Shown: positions 44,075-55,559 of the stretch, in pieces
How the letters are laid out: the number at the start of each line of letters is the position of its first letter
How positions within the stretch are numbered: the first letter of the stretch is position 1
NCBI RefSeq assembly: GCF_033473495.1
Contig: NC_088936.1
Location: 1,984,001 to 2,048,000, forward strand
Length of the DNA stretch: 64,000 bases
Direction of reading: 5' to 3'
Origin: Cercospora beticola
Lineage: Eukaryota; Ascomycota; Dothideomycetes; Mycosphaerellales; Mycosphaerellaceae
Program-made: the position numbers and the translations under genes
Notes under the pieces: generated by a model
The model's database searches: none
What the model was told of the DNA's origin: nothing
Seen by the model: only the letters and a program-made list of their open reading frames with translations

Positions 44075-47000
44075 CTATTATAATAAGGGAGACTAGAGGC
44101 ATATCCTATCTATACTACTTTAAAGCTTTAGAAGATCCTAGTTATAAGCTAGAAGTCTCTAAAGAGTAGGTAAGATAGAGAAAAGCCTAGTAAAGTATAC
44201 TCTACTTTAAAAGAAAAGTATAATAAAAGAGTATAAAGAGGAAAGGATTAGCTTTAGACTATAGTATCTAAGTAGATAAGACTAGGCCTAAGTACTAGGT
44301 ACTACTAATACTTTAGAACTAGCTAGTAGTACTCTTCTAAGAAGGTAGATCTTTTAGAGATTCTCTATCTAAGAACCTAACTAACTCCTATAAGAGAGAA
44401 GAGTTCTTAGATATTTTAGCTAAAAGAGAAAAGTCTTAGTAACTAGAGAAGGTAGAAATCTAGAAGCTACTAATTAGATTAAAAGGGCTTATATTTCTAG
44501 AGTTTAGATTTGTTTATTTAATTTTATAGAAATAGATTTAATAAGTAAATTAGATAGGAGGAGAATACTAATCCTAATAAGAGAGAACTAGAGACTATAG
44601 TTTAAGCTATAGGAGAATATACTTAGAGGAAAAGAAATCTTCTATATAATCTTAGACTTAAAGGGATTATTAGTACCTACTCTAGCTAAATCTAAAGCGT
44701 CTAAGGCTTTATTAAGTAAAGGGAAAAGTACTATATTTTCGGAGTTTAGCCTAAAATAGTAGAAGGATAATATAAAGGCAATCTATATCCTAATAGAAAG
44801 TCTTTATATAGATAACTAAAATAAAGTAATAGATAAGACAAGAGTATATAATATCTAGATAAAGCTATATAGGAAATATAGCAAAGTCTAATAGGTATAT
44901 ATAATAGCTATTATCTAAGAATTTATAACCTTTAAAATAGAACTAGAGGATATAATTAGGAAATTATAGGTCTACCTTAGCAATCTTAGAAGAAGGATTA
45001 TAGAGATTAACTAGAGGGAGTTATACTATAAAACTCCTAATATAAGGATTAAGCATCTGCTCTTTATACTCCTAGCTAAGTATAAGAGTATAAGGTAGAC
45101 TATCTAAGCTTAGAAGGACTTAGACTCTAAAGAAATCCTCTAACTTCTTAAAGTAGAGGAGTTAATATAGTATAGATACTAGTTATAAGAAATAGTAATA
45201 TTTACTAAAGGAAGAGAGATCTAAGGTATAAAGCTAAAATACTACCTCTATAAGGAGAAGCATTTTAGAGGTATTACTAAGTATCTATACTTTAATAAAG
45301 CTAAGAGAACTATTAACTTAAAATAGGCTAGTAGAGTAGAGAAGAGAAGAATACTACCTAGAGAGAGTATATTTAGAAGGAGATCTTTACTAGATAGAGA
45401 AGTATTAAAAGAAATAGTAAAGAAACTTAACTTAAAAGTCTAATCTCTTAAGAAGAGACAAACTTTAAGGAAGTTTTCTAAGAAGGTATATACTACCTAA
45501 GAAGATATAGAGCCTTCTATAGTATCTAAAGTATCTTAATTTCTATTAGAGGATAATAATATTAATAAAGTTATATACTTAACTATAGAAGCAAAAGGTA
45601 AGTATATACTATTAAGATAGCTACTTAACTCCTATACTTTATTATATATAACTAACTAAGAATTACTTTTTAGGGAACTAAAACCTCTTTAGAGGAAAAA
45701 GTAGATTAAGGTTAGAGGTAGCTATCTAATAGCTATATATATAGGAAATATAGTAATAGGTAGGAAAAGAGAAAAATAGATTATTCTTAAGAATGTTCTC
45801 TTTATGCCTAGTCTAGGAGTAAATCTTGTTTCTTAGAGCTAATTTAGCTAGTAGTATAGTATTTAACTACTAAAATTTATACTTATCTTATTATCTAGGA
45901 AACTAGTTATCTAGATAAAACTATTAGAAGGAGTACTATTTATTAAGGAGATTAATAATATATTATAGGAGCTTATAATATTATGCTTTAATTAAAACTA
46001 AGAGAATAAAGCCTATACCTTTAAAGCCTAAGAATAGTAGGAGCTTTAGTATAGGAGACTTATATATTTTAGAAAGAGTCTTCTTAGAAACCTATATAAG
46101 GTATCTAACTTAAAGGCTTAGATTCCTATTCTAAAGGAATACTAACCTTATAGAGTATATTCCTTAGTAAAGATAAAGAAATATAGAGAGAAAGAAACTA
46201 AGAGGAAACTCTAAAGGTTATCTCTAGTTTCTATTAATATCTATAGTCCTTTACCTATCTTAAGATTAGGATATAAATAGTAGCTTAAGATTATTAATAA
46301 CTTCTTAAGAAAGAAATAGACTTTCCTAATAAAGTCTAGAGAAGATATACTAAGTATCCTTAAAGACTAGAAGGTAAAAGCTAAGCTATAATTAGGAAAC
46401 TCCCTCTAGATTATAAGGAGTAATAGAGTAAGAGAGCTTCTTACTATACTAAAGTAGTAGGAGAAGGAATATAGAATTTCCTTCTATATAACTAAAGTAT
46501 ATAACTCTATCTAGAATAGAGTAGTTAAGAGGTTAATCTAAACCTCTAAAGACTATATAAGAGCAATACTAGAAGATACCTATATACCTATTAAATTCTA
46601 GCTAGAAGCCTTAGTAGCCTATATAGTTATTAGAAATTCCCTTCCTAATAGCCTAGAAATTAATAGATTTAAAGTATTACCTAAGGAAGCCTTTTTAGGC
46701 ATTTAACTCTTAGTATTATACTTTAGAGTTTAGAGTTGCAAAGCAGTAGTCTATATAGATCCTAAGTTCTAGCTAGTAGGAATAAGATTAGACAAACTAA
46801 TAAATAGAGGCAAAGATACTATATTTATTAGGTATATTCCTAATACTACTAAAATATAGCTCTTCTAGGAGCCTAATATAAGAGCTATTAAAGCCTATAA
46901 TACTACTACTTAGTTTAAGTATAAGAAAGGAGGAGATATAGAGCTAAATATTCCTAAGCTAAATTAAGCAAGTAGTATACCTATTAGAAACCTAGTTAGT

Positions 47001-48487
47001 AGACCTCTAAAGAAGCTAATAGTAGTTATACCTTCTATAGCTACTATACCTATAGCTATAGTAACTAAACCTATAGGTCCTAGCTAAATACTCTTTATAT
47101 AGTTACTACTTCTACTAAAGAATAAAGAGGAGTACTAGAGGATAGAGGATCTAGAAGAAGAAAACTCTAGGGAACTATAACTCTAGTAGAAGAAAAGTAG
47201 AACTACTAAACTATCTAAGCTAAGCTAGGAAGTTAATAGATAAGCTAGTCCTAGTACTAGTAGGAGACTATATTCTAAAGTAAAAGGATTAAATATTATA
47301 TAGTAGAACCTATAAGGAAATAGAGATTAGGAGGGGAACTAAAACTAAACCTATAGCTAAAAGAGAAGAGGATCTATTTTAGATAAAGGACTAGGTCTAG
47401 AGCTAAAAGCTTATAGTATAGTAATAAGACAAGTACTTTAAAAGAGATAGAAAGAATATAGATAGGAGGAGGAGCCTAGTACTAAGTATTATAAGGTATT
47501 CCTAAGCTAAGTCTAAGGCTAAGAATAGAAGTAGATTTAAGAAGCTCTATTAGAGGTTTAGGAGTCTATATTTATAGTAATTGCTCCTTAAGTCTCTATA
47601 TAGAGATAAGAGGTACCTATCCTAAAGTCCTATAAAAAGGCAATTTAGAATCCTAAATAGGAATATATATAGGAGGATATAGTCTAAAAGGAACTAACTA
47701 TACTAAGAAGTAATAATACCTAGATAAAGGTTATTCTATCTAAAGGAGCAAACCTTATTATATCTAAGTAGATGTTTAATATAAAGAGATTAATTAGTAG
47801 AGCTATTAAGAAGTTTAAAGTAAGACTAGTTATAAGAGGTTTCTCTTAGAAGTTTAGAGTTAATTTCTAAGAGACCTTTATACTAATAGTTAGGTATAAT
47901 ACCTTAAGAGTATTTATAGCTATAGTTTATAAGAAGGATCTAGAACTCTACTAAGTAAATATAAATAATATATTTACTAAGAGCAAACTTTAAGAAGAAA
48001 TCTTTATAATTCTACTACTAGGAGTTAAGATTCTACCTAATATAGTCCTATAAATCCTAAGAAGCTTATATAGACTAAAGCAAGTAGTAAGAGACTAGAA
48101 CAAACTCTATATTTTAAAGTTAAAATAGATTAGGTTTATATAATTAGAAGTAGACCTATGCCTTCTTATCTACTAGGAAAGGAATATTCTAATCCTAACC
48201 TATATAGATAATATTCTAATTATAGTACTAAAGCTAGAAGATATACTTTAGTTTAAGGAATAGCTAGGCAAGGTATTTAAGATTAAAGATCTTAGAGAAC
48301 TAGAGAAAATCCTTAGGATAAGGTTAATAAGAAATAGATAAGCTAGAACTTTAAAGCTTAATTAAGAATACTTTATCTAGAAGAACCTTATAAAGCTAGG
48401 AATAACTAAGGAGATAGCTAACCTAACTCTCTTACTAATAGATAGTTATAATAGCCTAAAACTAATAGGCTTATATAATAAGAGAGA
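44075..48487 (+). mobile_element. Degenerate Ty1/copia retrotransposon, copy B (truncated)
   Basis: Inverted copy of copia copy A. It begins near AGGGAGACTAGAGG and follows copy A through gag, protease, integrase and RT. The RT active site TYIDNILII is at about 48,197-48,224, preceded by VIRGFS, TFIL.VRYNTLRVFIAIV and SLYRLKQVVRDWNKLY. Homology stops at 48,487 (after TATATAATAAGAGAG), so the RNase H end and 3' LTR are missing, replaced by LINE sequence. RIP has turned Trp and Gln codons into stops throughout. It lacks a visible 5' LTR; the TIR element abuts that side. Confidence 0.85.
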
Positions 48488-51400
48488 TAATTGTCCTAAA
48501 AATATAAATAGCAAAGACGAAGCAACCGCTAGCGATAGCTAGTAAACTAAAGAGATAGATAGAAGGGCCTCTAGCGATAGCGGCGGGGGAATAGGCGGTT
48601 AACTAAGGCCTCCGCCGGCGACGCTAAAAGTTACCTCGAAGAGCGTAACGCGCCTTATAAACCTAGTAACTACTATACTAATATACTAGATATAAACAGA
48701 CCTAATAGATAGACTTAATAGAGCTAAATAGGTCCTCGAGACCGAAACCTCCTTACTTAAGAACTCTATCCTCTCTGCCTTCTACGACGCGTACGAAGTC
48801 GCGTCTCTACTCCTCTTCTGCTCTACCTAGAGCGACCGAATCGACTAGCTTACTAAAGAGGTAAGCAAACTCGCTGCCGTAATACGCGTAGCGACTCTAA
48901 AAACCTCTCTCTCTGCGACTATCGAAAGAGAATAGGATACGTACTATATACCTATAGTTAGTTACGTAACTATAATCCGAGTACTAGAAGGAAAGGAACG
49001 TAAAGCTCTAAAGGAGAGGTCCTATACGGATATTCTTAAGAGTATTAAAACTATAGGCGGCAACGTAGTCGAGGTCTAGAAAACCTACGAAGGGGTAAGA
49101 GTATTCGCTACTAGTAAGGCTAGCCTAAAGGAACTAGAAAAAGACGAAAAGTAGGTAATAGTTTGCTTCGGGAAGTCGGTAAGAATAGAGAAGAGTAGCT
49201 TCTAGCTACTAGTATACGACGTGCCGATAACTAGTATATAAATAAACGCAAACGATACGATCGTATAGTTTATCTAAAGTAATAGGATACTATACTCTAG
49301 CTTAGTTATCGAATAGATATTCTTCCTAAAAGGCCTAGCTTATAGAGTAGGTAGGAAGACGATAAGTATAGTTATCGAAGTAAATAATATCGAAATAGCT
49401 AGAGAAATCTGCCTATAAGGTATTACCTACGAAGGGTACTTCTAGATAGTCGAACTATACTCCTCGAAGTATAGATCTATATAATATAGGAAATATATAT
49501 AATAGAGCTATATCGAGAAGTACTATAAGATAGAAGTAGAGTATAGGAAGTATATAGGGAAATACGAGACAAGTATATATATAGCTAGTAGCAATAAGTA
49601 TACTAACTATAGAGGGAAATATATAGTATAGTAGTTAGAATACTAGGTAAGACAAATATAGAAGGAGAAGGTATAGAGAGCCTATATCGCGCTATATAAT
49701 ATCCTCGACTAAATAACGATAAAAATAAGCCTAATAATAGGGAGGATAGGCCTACTACTACCTCTACCGCTACTACCGGTACCTATATACGATATAGAGG
49801 ATAAGCGCCTAAGGGCGGAGTCCCCGATAGATATAATACCGGCTAGGCGAGAGCTAGGAAGGCCGAGGAACGTAGATATTATACGGATAGTAAGGGACTA
49901 TAGCTAGAGCAAGATTACGAGCTTTATAGAAGGCGACGACTATACCTTCGACGTACGTATCCTCCTCTCTAGCGCGCCTAAAGCCTTACGATACGTAATA
50001 CCGGCTAGGAACCTAATAGACGATAATATAGTAGACGATAATAAATAATATACCTACCCTTACTATCCTATAGTATAATATAAACTATAGTAGAAATAAG
50101 ATAATAATCCTCTTCCTATAGGTACTCGACCCGAAGAGATACTATATAGTCGCTATTTAAGAACCTTAGATTAATCTATCTACGAAACCGATATTCTAAA
50201 TACTAGGGTACTATTATATTATCTCCGGATCGGGAACTACGAGAACGTATACGTATATCTCTAAAGAAATCGACTTCTAGACGTAGAAAGCTATAACGGT
50301 AGAAGACGATATCGTTATAGTTATAGTCGAAATATACTACGGAAGTATAGTAGTCCTTAACTACTATAATCTACTATAACTAATAGAGGGCCGCGAAGAG
50401 AGGACGCTCTCGACTATTAGGAGACTCCTTAAGGATAAATAGTAGTTTATAATAGTCGGAGACTTTAACCTATACTACCCGGACTAGTTAGAAGGCAACT
50501 TCCGACTATACCGGATAGCGTTAAAGCTAAGAGCTATTATAGAAACTAACGACGTATAACTAGCTATACCTAAGGGACTTATTATCTAGGAATCCCCGAG
50601 AAGCTAATAGATACTAGATCTCTCGTAGGTTAGTAGAGATATATTCCTTAGCTTTATCTAGTATAAAGTAGAAAAGGAACTAGATTATAGCTCCGACTAC
50701 CGGCTTATAGCTACCGAACTCCTCCTATTCTATAAGTATATCTAATATAAGCCGCGCCTATAATAGAAGAAAGCCGACTAGGAAGAGATTAGAGAAGGTA
50801 TAAGAGCGACTATAGACGAAATTACTACTTAATACCTAGACTCTATAACGGATATTAGTCGGATAGCTATCGACCTAACTACTACGATTATACTTATAAT
50901 CCGAGCTAAAGTACTAGTCGCAAAACTCTTACTATACGCTACTATATAGTAGACTACGGAATATAGCTGCCTTACGAAATAGGCCTACTAGGCAAAGTAG
51001 GTATAGCGAAAAAGTAGAGACGTTCTTAACTACGTCCTATACCGAAAGGCCGAGAACGCAAAAAAAAGACAAATTCGATACGATATAATATAAGTATAGT
51101 AAGAGACCGTCCGAGAAGTTATAGCTAATAATAGCAAAGTATAGAAACTAGCGAAATAGGCGAAATAACTAAAATAAGCTACTCTCCTCTAATTCTCTTC
51201 TATTCGATTCTAAAGTAGCTATCTATAAGATAGTAATAAGAGTAAAGCGAGAGCTCTAGCAGTATACTTCTTCCTACTACTAGTTAATATAGACCTAAGC
51301 GATATCTAGCTAGTTTAAACTCTAATAATCTCTATCGACTAAGAGATTATAATAGAAGATATACTTAAGGTAATAAAACGACTTCTAAAAAACAAGGCAT

Positions 51401-53530
51401 CTAGCTCGAATATAATTCCGAACGAGCTCCTTAAGGCGTATACTAGTACGCTCGCCCTAGCTCTATCTAATATCTTCTCTATATATATAAGACTAGGTAG
51501 TACTATAGCATTTGTCGACGACTATATAGCGTAGGTTATAGGCCTCTCTATAGAAGTAAACTAAGGTAGGATCTAGGCGATTATCGACTAAGTAATAGAG
51601 TAGGAAAGACGAAGCGGAGCTATCTTTAAAGGTAATAAGATAGTATTTATCTACTTTACGCGAATACTATACCGAAGTAGTAGCCGACTAGTTCTAGTTA
51701 AGAGATAAGAGGTAGAGCCGGTAAATAGTATAAAGATCCTAGAAGTAGTTATAGACTCCGAACTTCGATTTTAATAGTATATCGTAAGAGTAGCTATAAA
51801 AGGTCTTATTACTATAATAGTACTAAAGCGACTATAAGAGTTATTACTATCTACTACCTATAGGCTATTCGAGACAATAGTAGCGCTAGTAGTCGACTAC
51901 GTATCGCCGGTATAGATATATAAGTATAAAGAGCGGCTTATAGCTACGATAAATCGAGTATAAAGAATCGGAGTATAGGTAGTTATAGGCTGCTTCTATA
52001 TAGTAGTAAGAGAAGTAGCCGAAGTAGAGGCAAGTATACGTATAGTCTAGTAACGATACGGATCTAAAGCTACGAGTATATAGGTCGATATCCTCTCGCT
52101 ATCTATAATAAATCTACTATCGAAGTTTAGAGTTATACCGACCCGGAGGTTCCGCTCCCTACTATAATAGATATTAACTACCTATAAGGTATCGATAAGA
52201 GGAAATAGTAGAGGAAGCGGTAAACGCTACTAAATAGAGTATAGGTATCTACGTTATAATAAGCTTCTTAGGAAGAAATAATATTATTAAGGCAGGAGTA
52301 GTAATATAAGATACCGAGTAGGGAGAGCCTCTATCTACTATTATCTTAACTATAGTATTAGTAAGGACGGAGCATAACCTATATATAGCCGCCTTAATAG
52401 TAATAGTAGAAGGCCTTATATAAATACCTCCGTCTATAGTTTCGTAGAATATATATCTATTCTTAGATAACCGAGTAGTACTATAGGCCGTATATAGTCC
52501 TAGATACTAGTTAGGATAGGAGACTATATAGCAGACCTATAAGAGCGCGGGAGCCTTATAGGGCCGTAATACTATCTAGTTAGTATAGTGTCCTACTCTC
52601 GAGTTTAAGCTTAGCTAAAAAGCAAAAGAGGCGGCTAAAGCTATAATAGAGCTAGGTTAAATACTATAGTCGACCCGGCTAGTAGCTAGATCGACTACTA
52701 TTAGCCTCTTAAAAGTAGAAATAAGGAAACGATAGCAACTAATCGAAGGCGTAGGAAGGTATATATAACGAATCGATACTATAATACCTAGGCTATATAT
52801 ACGAATACTATACGATCGCCTTAGAAGCAAATAAGCGAGCGTATTAGTATAGCTCCGGACCGGAATATTACGACTAAATAGCTACTTCTACTAGATAGGA
52901 GCTATAGAATTAGACTAGTATATATATATATAAGTAAGTAAAACCGTCGAGCATTTCTTATTCCGGTACTATCTATAGGATAATCTCCGAATATAGATAC
53001 TATAATATATAGATACTATAAGAGGCAACCTCTCCTTCTTTCTTAGAGGAAAGGTAGTATCGGATAATAAGAAGTAGAAACTAGTAATAGACGTAGTCCT
53101 AGCGACTATCTAGTTCGCTATAGCTATAGGTCGCCTTAAGAGCTTATTATACTAACCTTCCTCTAGCTAGACTATAGCTAATAAGGATATATAGAGGACA
53201 TAACGCTACTAACTCTATACCTACTACTACTAACCGTTTTCCTAACGTACCCTCGTACTATTAATAAGATACGCTTTACTCGCTAAAGATAGAATAGTAG
53301 ATACTTAGAGGAGCGACTTTAAGAGAGCTTATATAATACTAACTTAGTACGAGTCTCCGGCAACGTATAATAGAAGGACTAAGAGGACAGACTAAGATAG
53401 GACAAACTAAATAGGCTATTAGGAGTTTAGGAAGTCTTTAGGAAGTAATTTGATAACGTAATATCCGTAGTGTACCCTTTAGGTGCTTAGCGCCGGGCGG
53501 AATAAACTCGATCTATCCATCTATCTATAG
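48488..53530 (+). mobile_element. Degenerate Tad-type LINE (non-LTR retrotransposon), copy A
   Basis: ORF1 region (about 48.5-49.75 kb) ends in a gag-like zinc-knuckle block at about 49,475-49,650 whose Cys codons have become Tyr. ORF2 begins near 50.1 kb with an endonuclease domain: the EP. motif near 50,160, IIVGDFNLYYPDW-like at about 50,452-50,490 and SDYR near 50,690. Reverse transcriptase follows (NKASSSNIIPNELLKAY at 51,391-51,441; AFVDD at 51,508-51,522) with an internal deletion between these blocks. A post-RT segment (VIDSELRF, VVDYVSPV) and a terminal EHFLFR block complete it. It ends in GGCGGAATAAA and a short ATCT-type tail at 53,530. Stops saturate the frames. Confidence 0.85.
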
Positions 53531-53632
53531 GTAAATGAATTATACTTGTTCAATGTGATTTCAACCTAGTCGAGGCTAGGTTCTTTCAAAGCCGGGGTCG
53601 TAAGAACCGGGTGTTGGTCGCGCAATAGTATC

Positions 53633-54178
53633 TTAGAGCTCTCCTTCCAACTCGTAGATAATCTCTACGGATACGACACCATTTGACGTCCGTAACGCGG
53701 CAGCGTTGACAGTAGACCCTGCAACAGTAATATCGAAGTGGCTGTATGGTTCAGGATTTGCAAGATGATTCCGAGCAGGATCGGTGTTCCCCATGCGAAC
53801 AGCACCTGCAATGTTAGTAATGTGAAGCGAGAAGAGTGCTGACAGGTAAAAGTGAAATGTTAAGCTCCCGTCGCTATTTGGATCAACGTAGACCGTCACG
53901 TTGTCATCAATCCTGTGAACCGCACGCCGGTTGAGCGCTGTGTCGTAGTTGAAAGTGCCCCTGTGTGGACGAGAATGTGGAAGAGAGCCAGATCCTGTTC
54001 CACATTCGAAGGGATTGCATCTAAAGGCCCAGCCGCAACCAAAGCAAGTGAACGGATTCCAGCCTCTGCTCTGGAGAGCATGGTCGTCTGAACGCTGATC
54101 GAGTAGTTGAGTAGGCGAGCCGCGCACCGATTGCGGATGCGCAAGAGCACAAATAGTCAGTGCTAAGAATGCACGCAT
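53633..54178 (-). CDS. Small secreted protein, candidate effector-type
   Basis: 181 aa with a clear signal peptide (MRAFLALTICALAHPQSVRG). The mature part has a compact Cys-Trp block, FTCFGCGWAFRCNPFECG, and a possible Kex2 dibasic site in ALNRRAVHR. The C-terminal half looks beta-rich (VTVYVDPNSDGSLTFHFY, YSHFDITVAGSTVNA, VVSVEIIYELEGEL). No family is recognised. A CTAAC...TTGCAG sequence near 53,810 resembles an intron 3' end, but the only nearby donor would give a 38-nt intron and break the frame, so I keep one exon. It has normal base composition inside a RIP-mutated neighbourhood. Effector status is inferred only from size, signal peptide, Cys content and location. Confidence 0.55.
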   Translation of the reverse strand: MRAFLALTICALAHPQSVRGSPTQLLDQRSDDHALQSRGWNPFTCFGCGWAFRCNPFECGTGSGSLPHSRPHRGTFNYDTALNRRAVHRIDDNVTVYVDPNSDGSLTFHFYLSALFSLHITNIAGAVRMGNTDPARNHLANPEPYSHFDITVAGSTVNAAALRTSNGVVSVEIIYELEGEL

Positions 54179-54332
54179 TGCGGGAGGATATTTAAAGGGA
54201 TGATAGTAGAGCGAGTAAGTATCTCTGCGTTGCTAAAGTTCGACAAACAGTAGTGTTGGAACCTACGATTAATATTAAGTGGTGGGCATCACGTGTGTCC
54301 CCCATGTAGACGTAAAATTAGAAAGCTCGGGA

Positions 54333-54788
54333 GTTGTTAAACTAGCATAGCACGGACTAGGATTCTACGGAAATGAGAGAGCAAGGAAGTATGGCATTCG
54401 GTAGGGAGACCGGCTACAGCGGACCACGAACCTCGCGAGGCCGCGCTTAAGATTTCGCCCGTCAGCCGGCTAAAGGTGTCTTCACATTGTGCCAGCGGCT
54501 ACTGCTTCGCGAATAGGCCGAGGGTGATCAGTCCGCCTGGCCACGAGTGAGCGTTGCGCGTGTAAGCAGTGCAGGAAACGTACCCGCGCTTGTCCCACAA
54601 GCAAGATCGAAGAACTCTTGGATGGTGCAATCGCTTCCAAACGAGTTTTGGAGGAATCGCAGGAACTCTAAGGGCACGACGCCCCCAACCCCTCCTCCAT
54701 CGATGCTAATCACGCGGACTCCCGCCGTGGGCGGTTTCAGAAATACCGTCAGAGTCGCGGGTTGAAGGCACAAACCGCATCTTCGCAT
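54333..54788 (-). pseudogene. Patatin-like phospholipase, interrupted by a nonsense codon
   Basis: The minus strand reads GVRVISIDGGGVGGVVPLEFL, the patatin DGGGxxG oxyanion segment, then FFDLACGTSAG, the GxSxG nucleophile elbow. A 47-nt intron (54,583-54,537; GGTACGT donor, GGCCAG acceptor) joins this to GLITLGLFAKQ. The next codon is TAG (54,501-54,499) where the family has Trp, then the frame goes on as PLAQCEDTF for about 50 codons. TGG to TAG is the change RIP makes at a CCA on the other strand. The usual downstream catalytic Asp region is absent, so this is a 5' fragment. Upstream of residue GVRV no homologous sequence is seen. Confidence 0.7.
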
Positions 54789-54797
54789 TCAGTACCC

Positions 54798-55331
54798 ATG
54801 CTCTCGTTCGAGCATCGCCTCGCCCCACTTGGGTACACACGCGTCGCATACGGCGTGGTTGGTGATCTTGTTGCATACAAATTTTTTCACGGACCACTCC
54901 CGAAATTGGAATTCAACCTAGCAGCGTTCGTGGAAGATTTGACCACTCACATCAACGAACTTGGACTTGGAGATTATTTGTGCCTTCTACTCCGCGAGGA
55001 TACGCCTTTGAATGGAGTCGAATTCGACCTTGGTGAAGTCGGCACAGTGCTCATTCCGGAGGCCGCAGCAAAGTATGGGCAGCTCACGCATACCACTGCT
55101 TGGGCATTCGGGACCAATGACAAGGGAATTACCACCCTCAAAGGGCAGACCAAGCATGCGAATACTACCAAGGGAACTCACCGAGTGTTTGTGGACTCCA
55201 AAGCTGACACACAACCCGCTCTCGTCAACTTCCTACGCCAGGATAGCCTTGTTCCGCCCAATCCTCTGGTCCCTTTCTCTGGCTCAATTCAGAGCTGGGA
55301 TTGCGTTGATGTCGACAGGGCAGCTCCCTAA
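54798..55331 (+). CDS. Orphan hypothetical protein, 177 aa
   Basis: Starts at the ATG at 54,798 (MLSFEHRLAPLGYTRVAYG) and stays open for 177 codons in un-RIPped DNA. The composition looks like a folded soluble protein: alternating hydrophobics, 3 Cys, and segments such as LAAFVEDLTTHINELGLGDYLCLL, GVEFDLGEVGTVLIP and GITTLKGQTKHANTTKGTHRVFVDS. No signal peptide and no known domain are visible. It lies head to head with the patatin fragment, whose upstream end nearly meets its start. Normal codon use and length argue that it is a real gene or a recent remnant. Function unknown. Confidence 0.5.
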   Translation: MLSFEHRLAPLGYTRVAYGVVGDLVAYKFFHGPLPKLEFNLAAFVEDLTTHINELGLGDYLCLLLREDTPLNGVEFDLGEVGTVLIPEAAAKYGQLTHTTAWAFGTNDKGITTLKGQTKHANTTKGTHRVFVDSKADTQPALVNFLRQDSLVPPNPLVPFSGSIQSWDCVDVDRAAP

Positions 55332-55559
55332 AAATTCAAGCATTACAAAGTTTTATTGCTTCCTTCTACTAGTGCGCTAAGAAAGCGTGAAGCTGGCCCT
55401 CATGTTGCCCTATTCTGGTTTCAAGTTAAGGATCAAACAGGGGTACAGAGCAGGGCAGCCCTCCTATTGTCCTATCCGAGGTTAATAATTACTAATTTAT
55501 GCTTGGCCCCGTGGGGTTTTGGTAGTGTGTATTGGCGGTCCTTAAGCTAGGAGGATTGT

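Larger units (their letters stand above)
30050..53530. repeat. RIP-saturated transposon block
   Basis: From about 30,050 the base composition changes abruptly. TpA steps dominate, CpA and TpG are almost absent while CpG remains, and TAA/TAG stops occur in every frame. No credible open frame exists apart from short ones in the 43.6-44.0 kb island. This is the pattern left by repeat-induced point mutation (C to T in CpA, read on both strands). Inside it, degenerate gypsy, copia and LINE elements can still be read through the stops; they are listed separately. Confidence 0.93.

Noticed and set aside
53796..53850. Intron inside the small secreted protein gene
   Set aside because: The branch and acceptor look good, but the only nearby donor gives 38 nt and shifts the frame, while the unspliced frame stays open.
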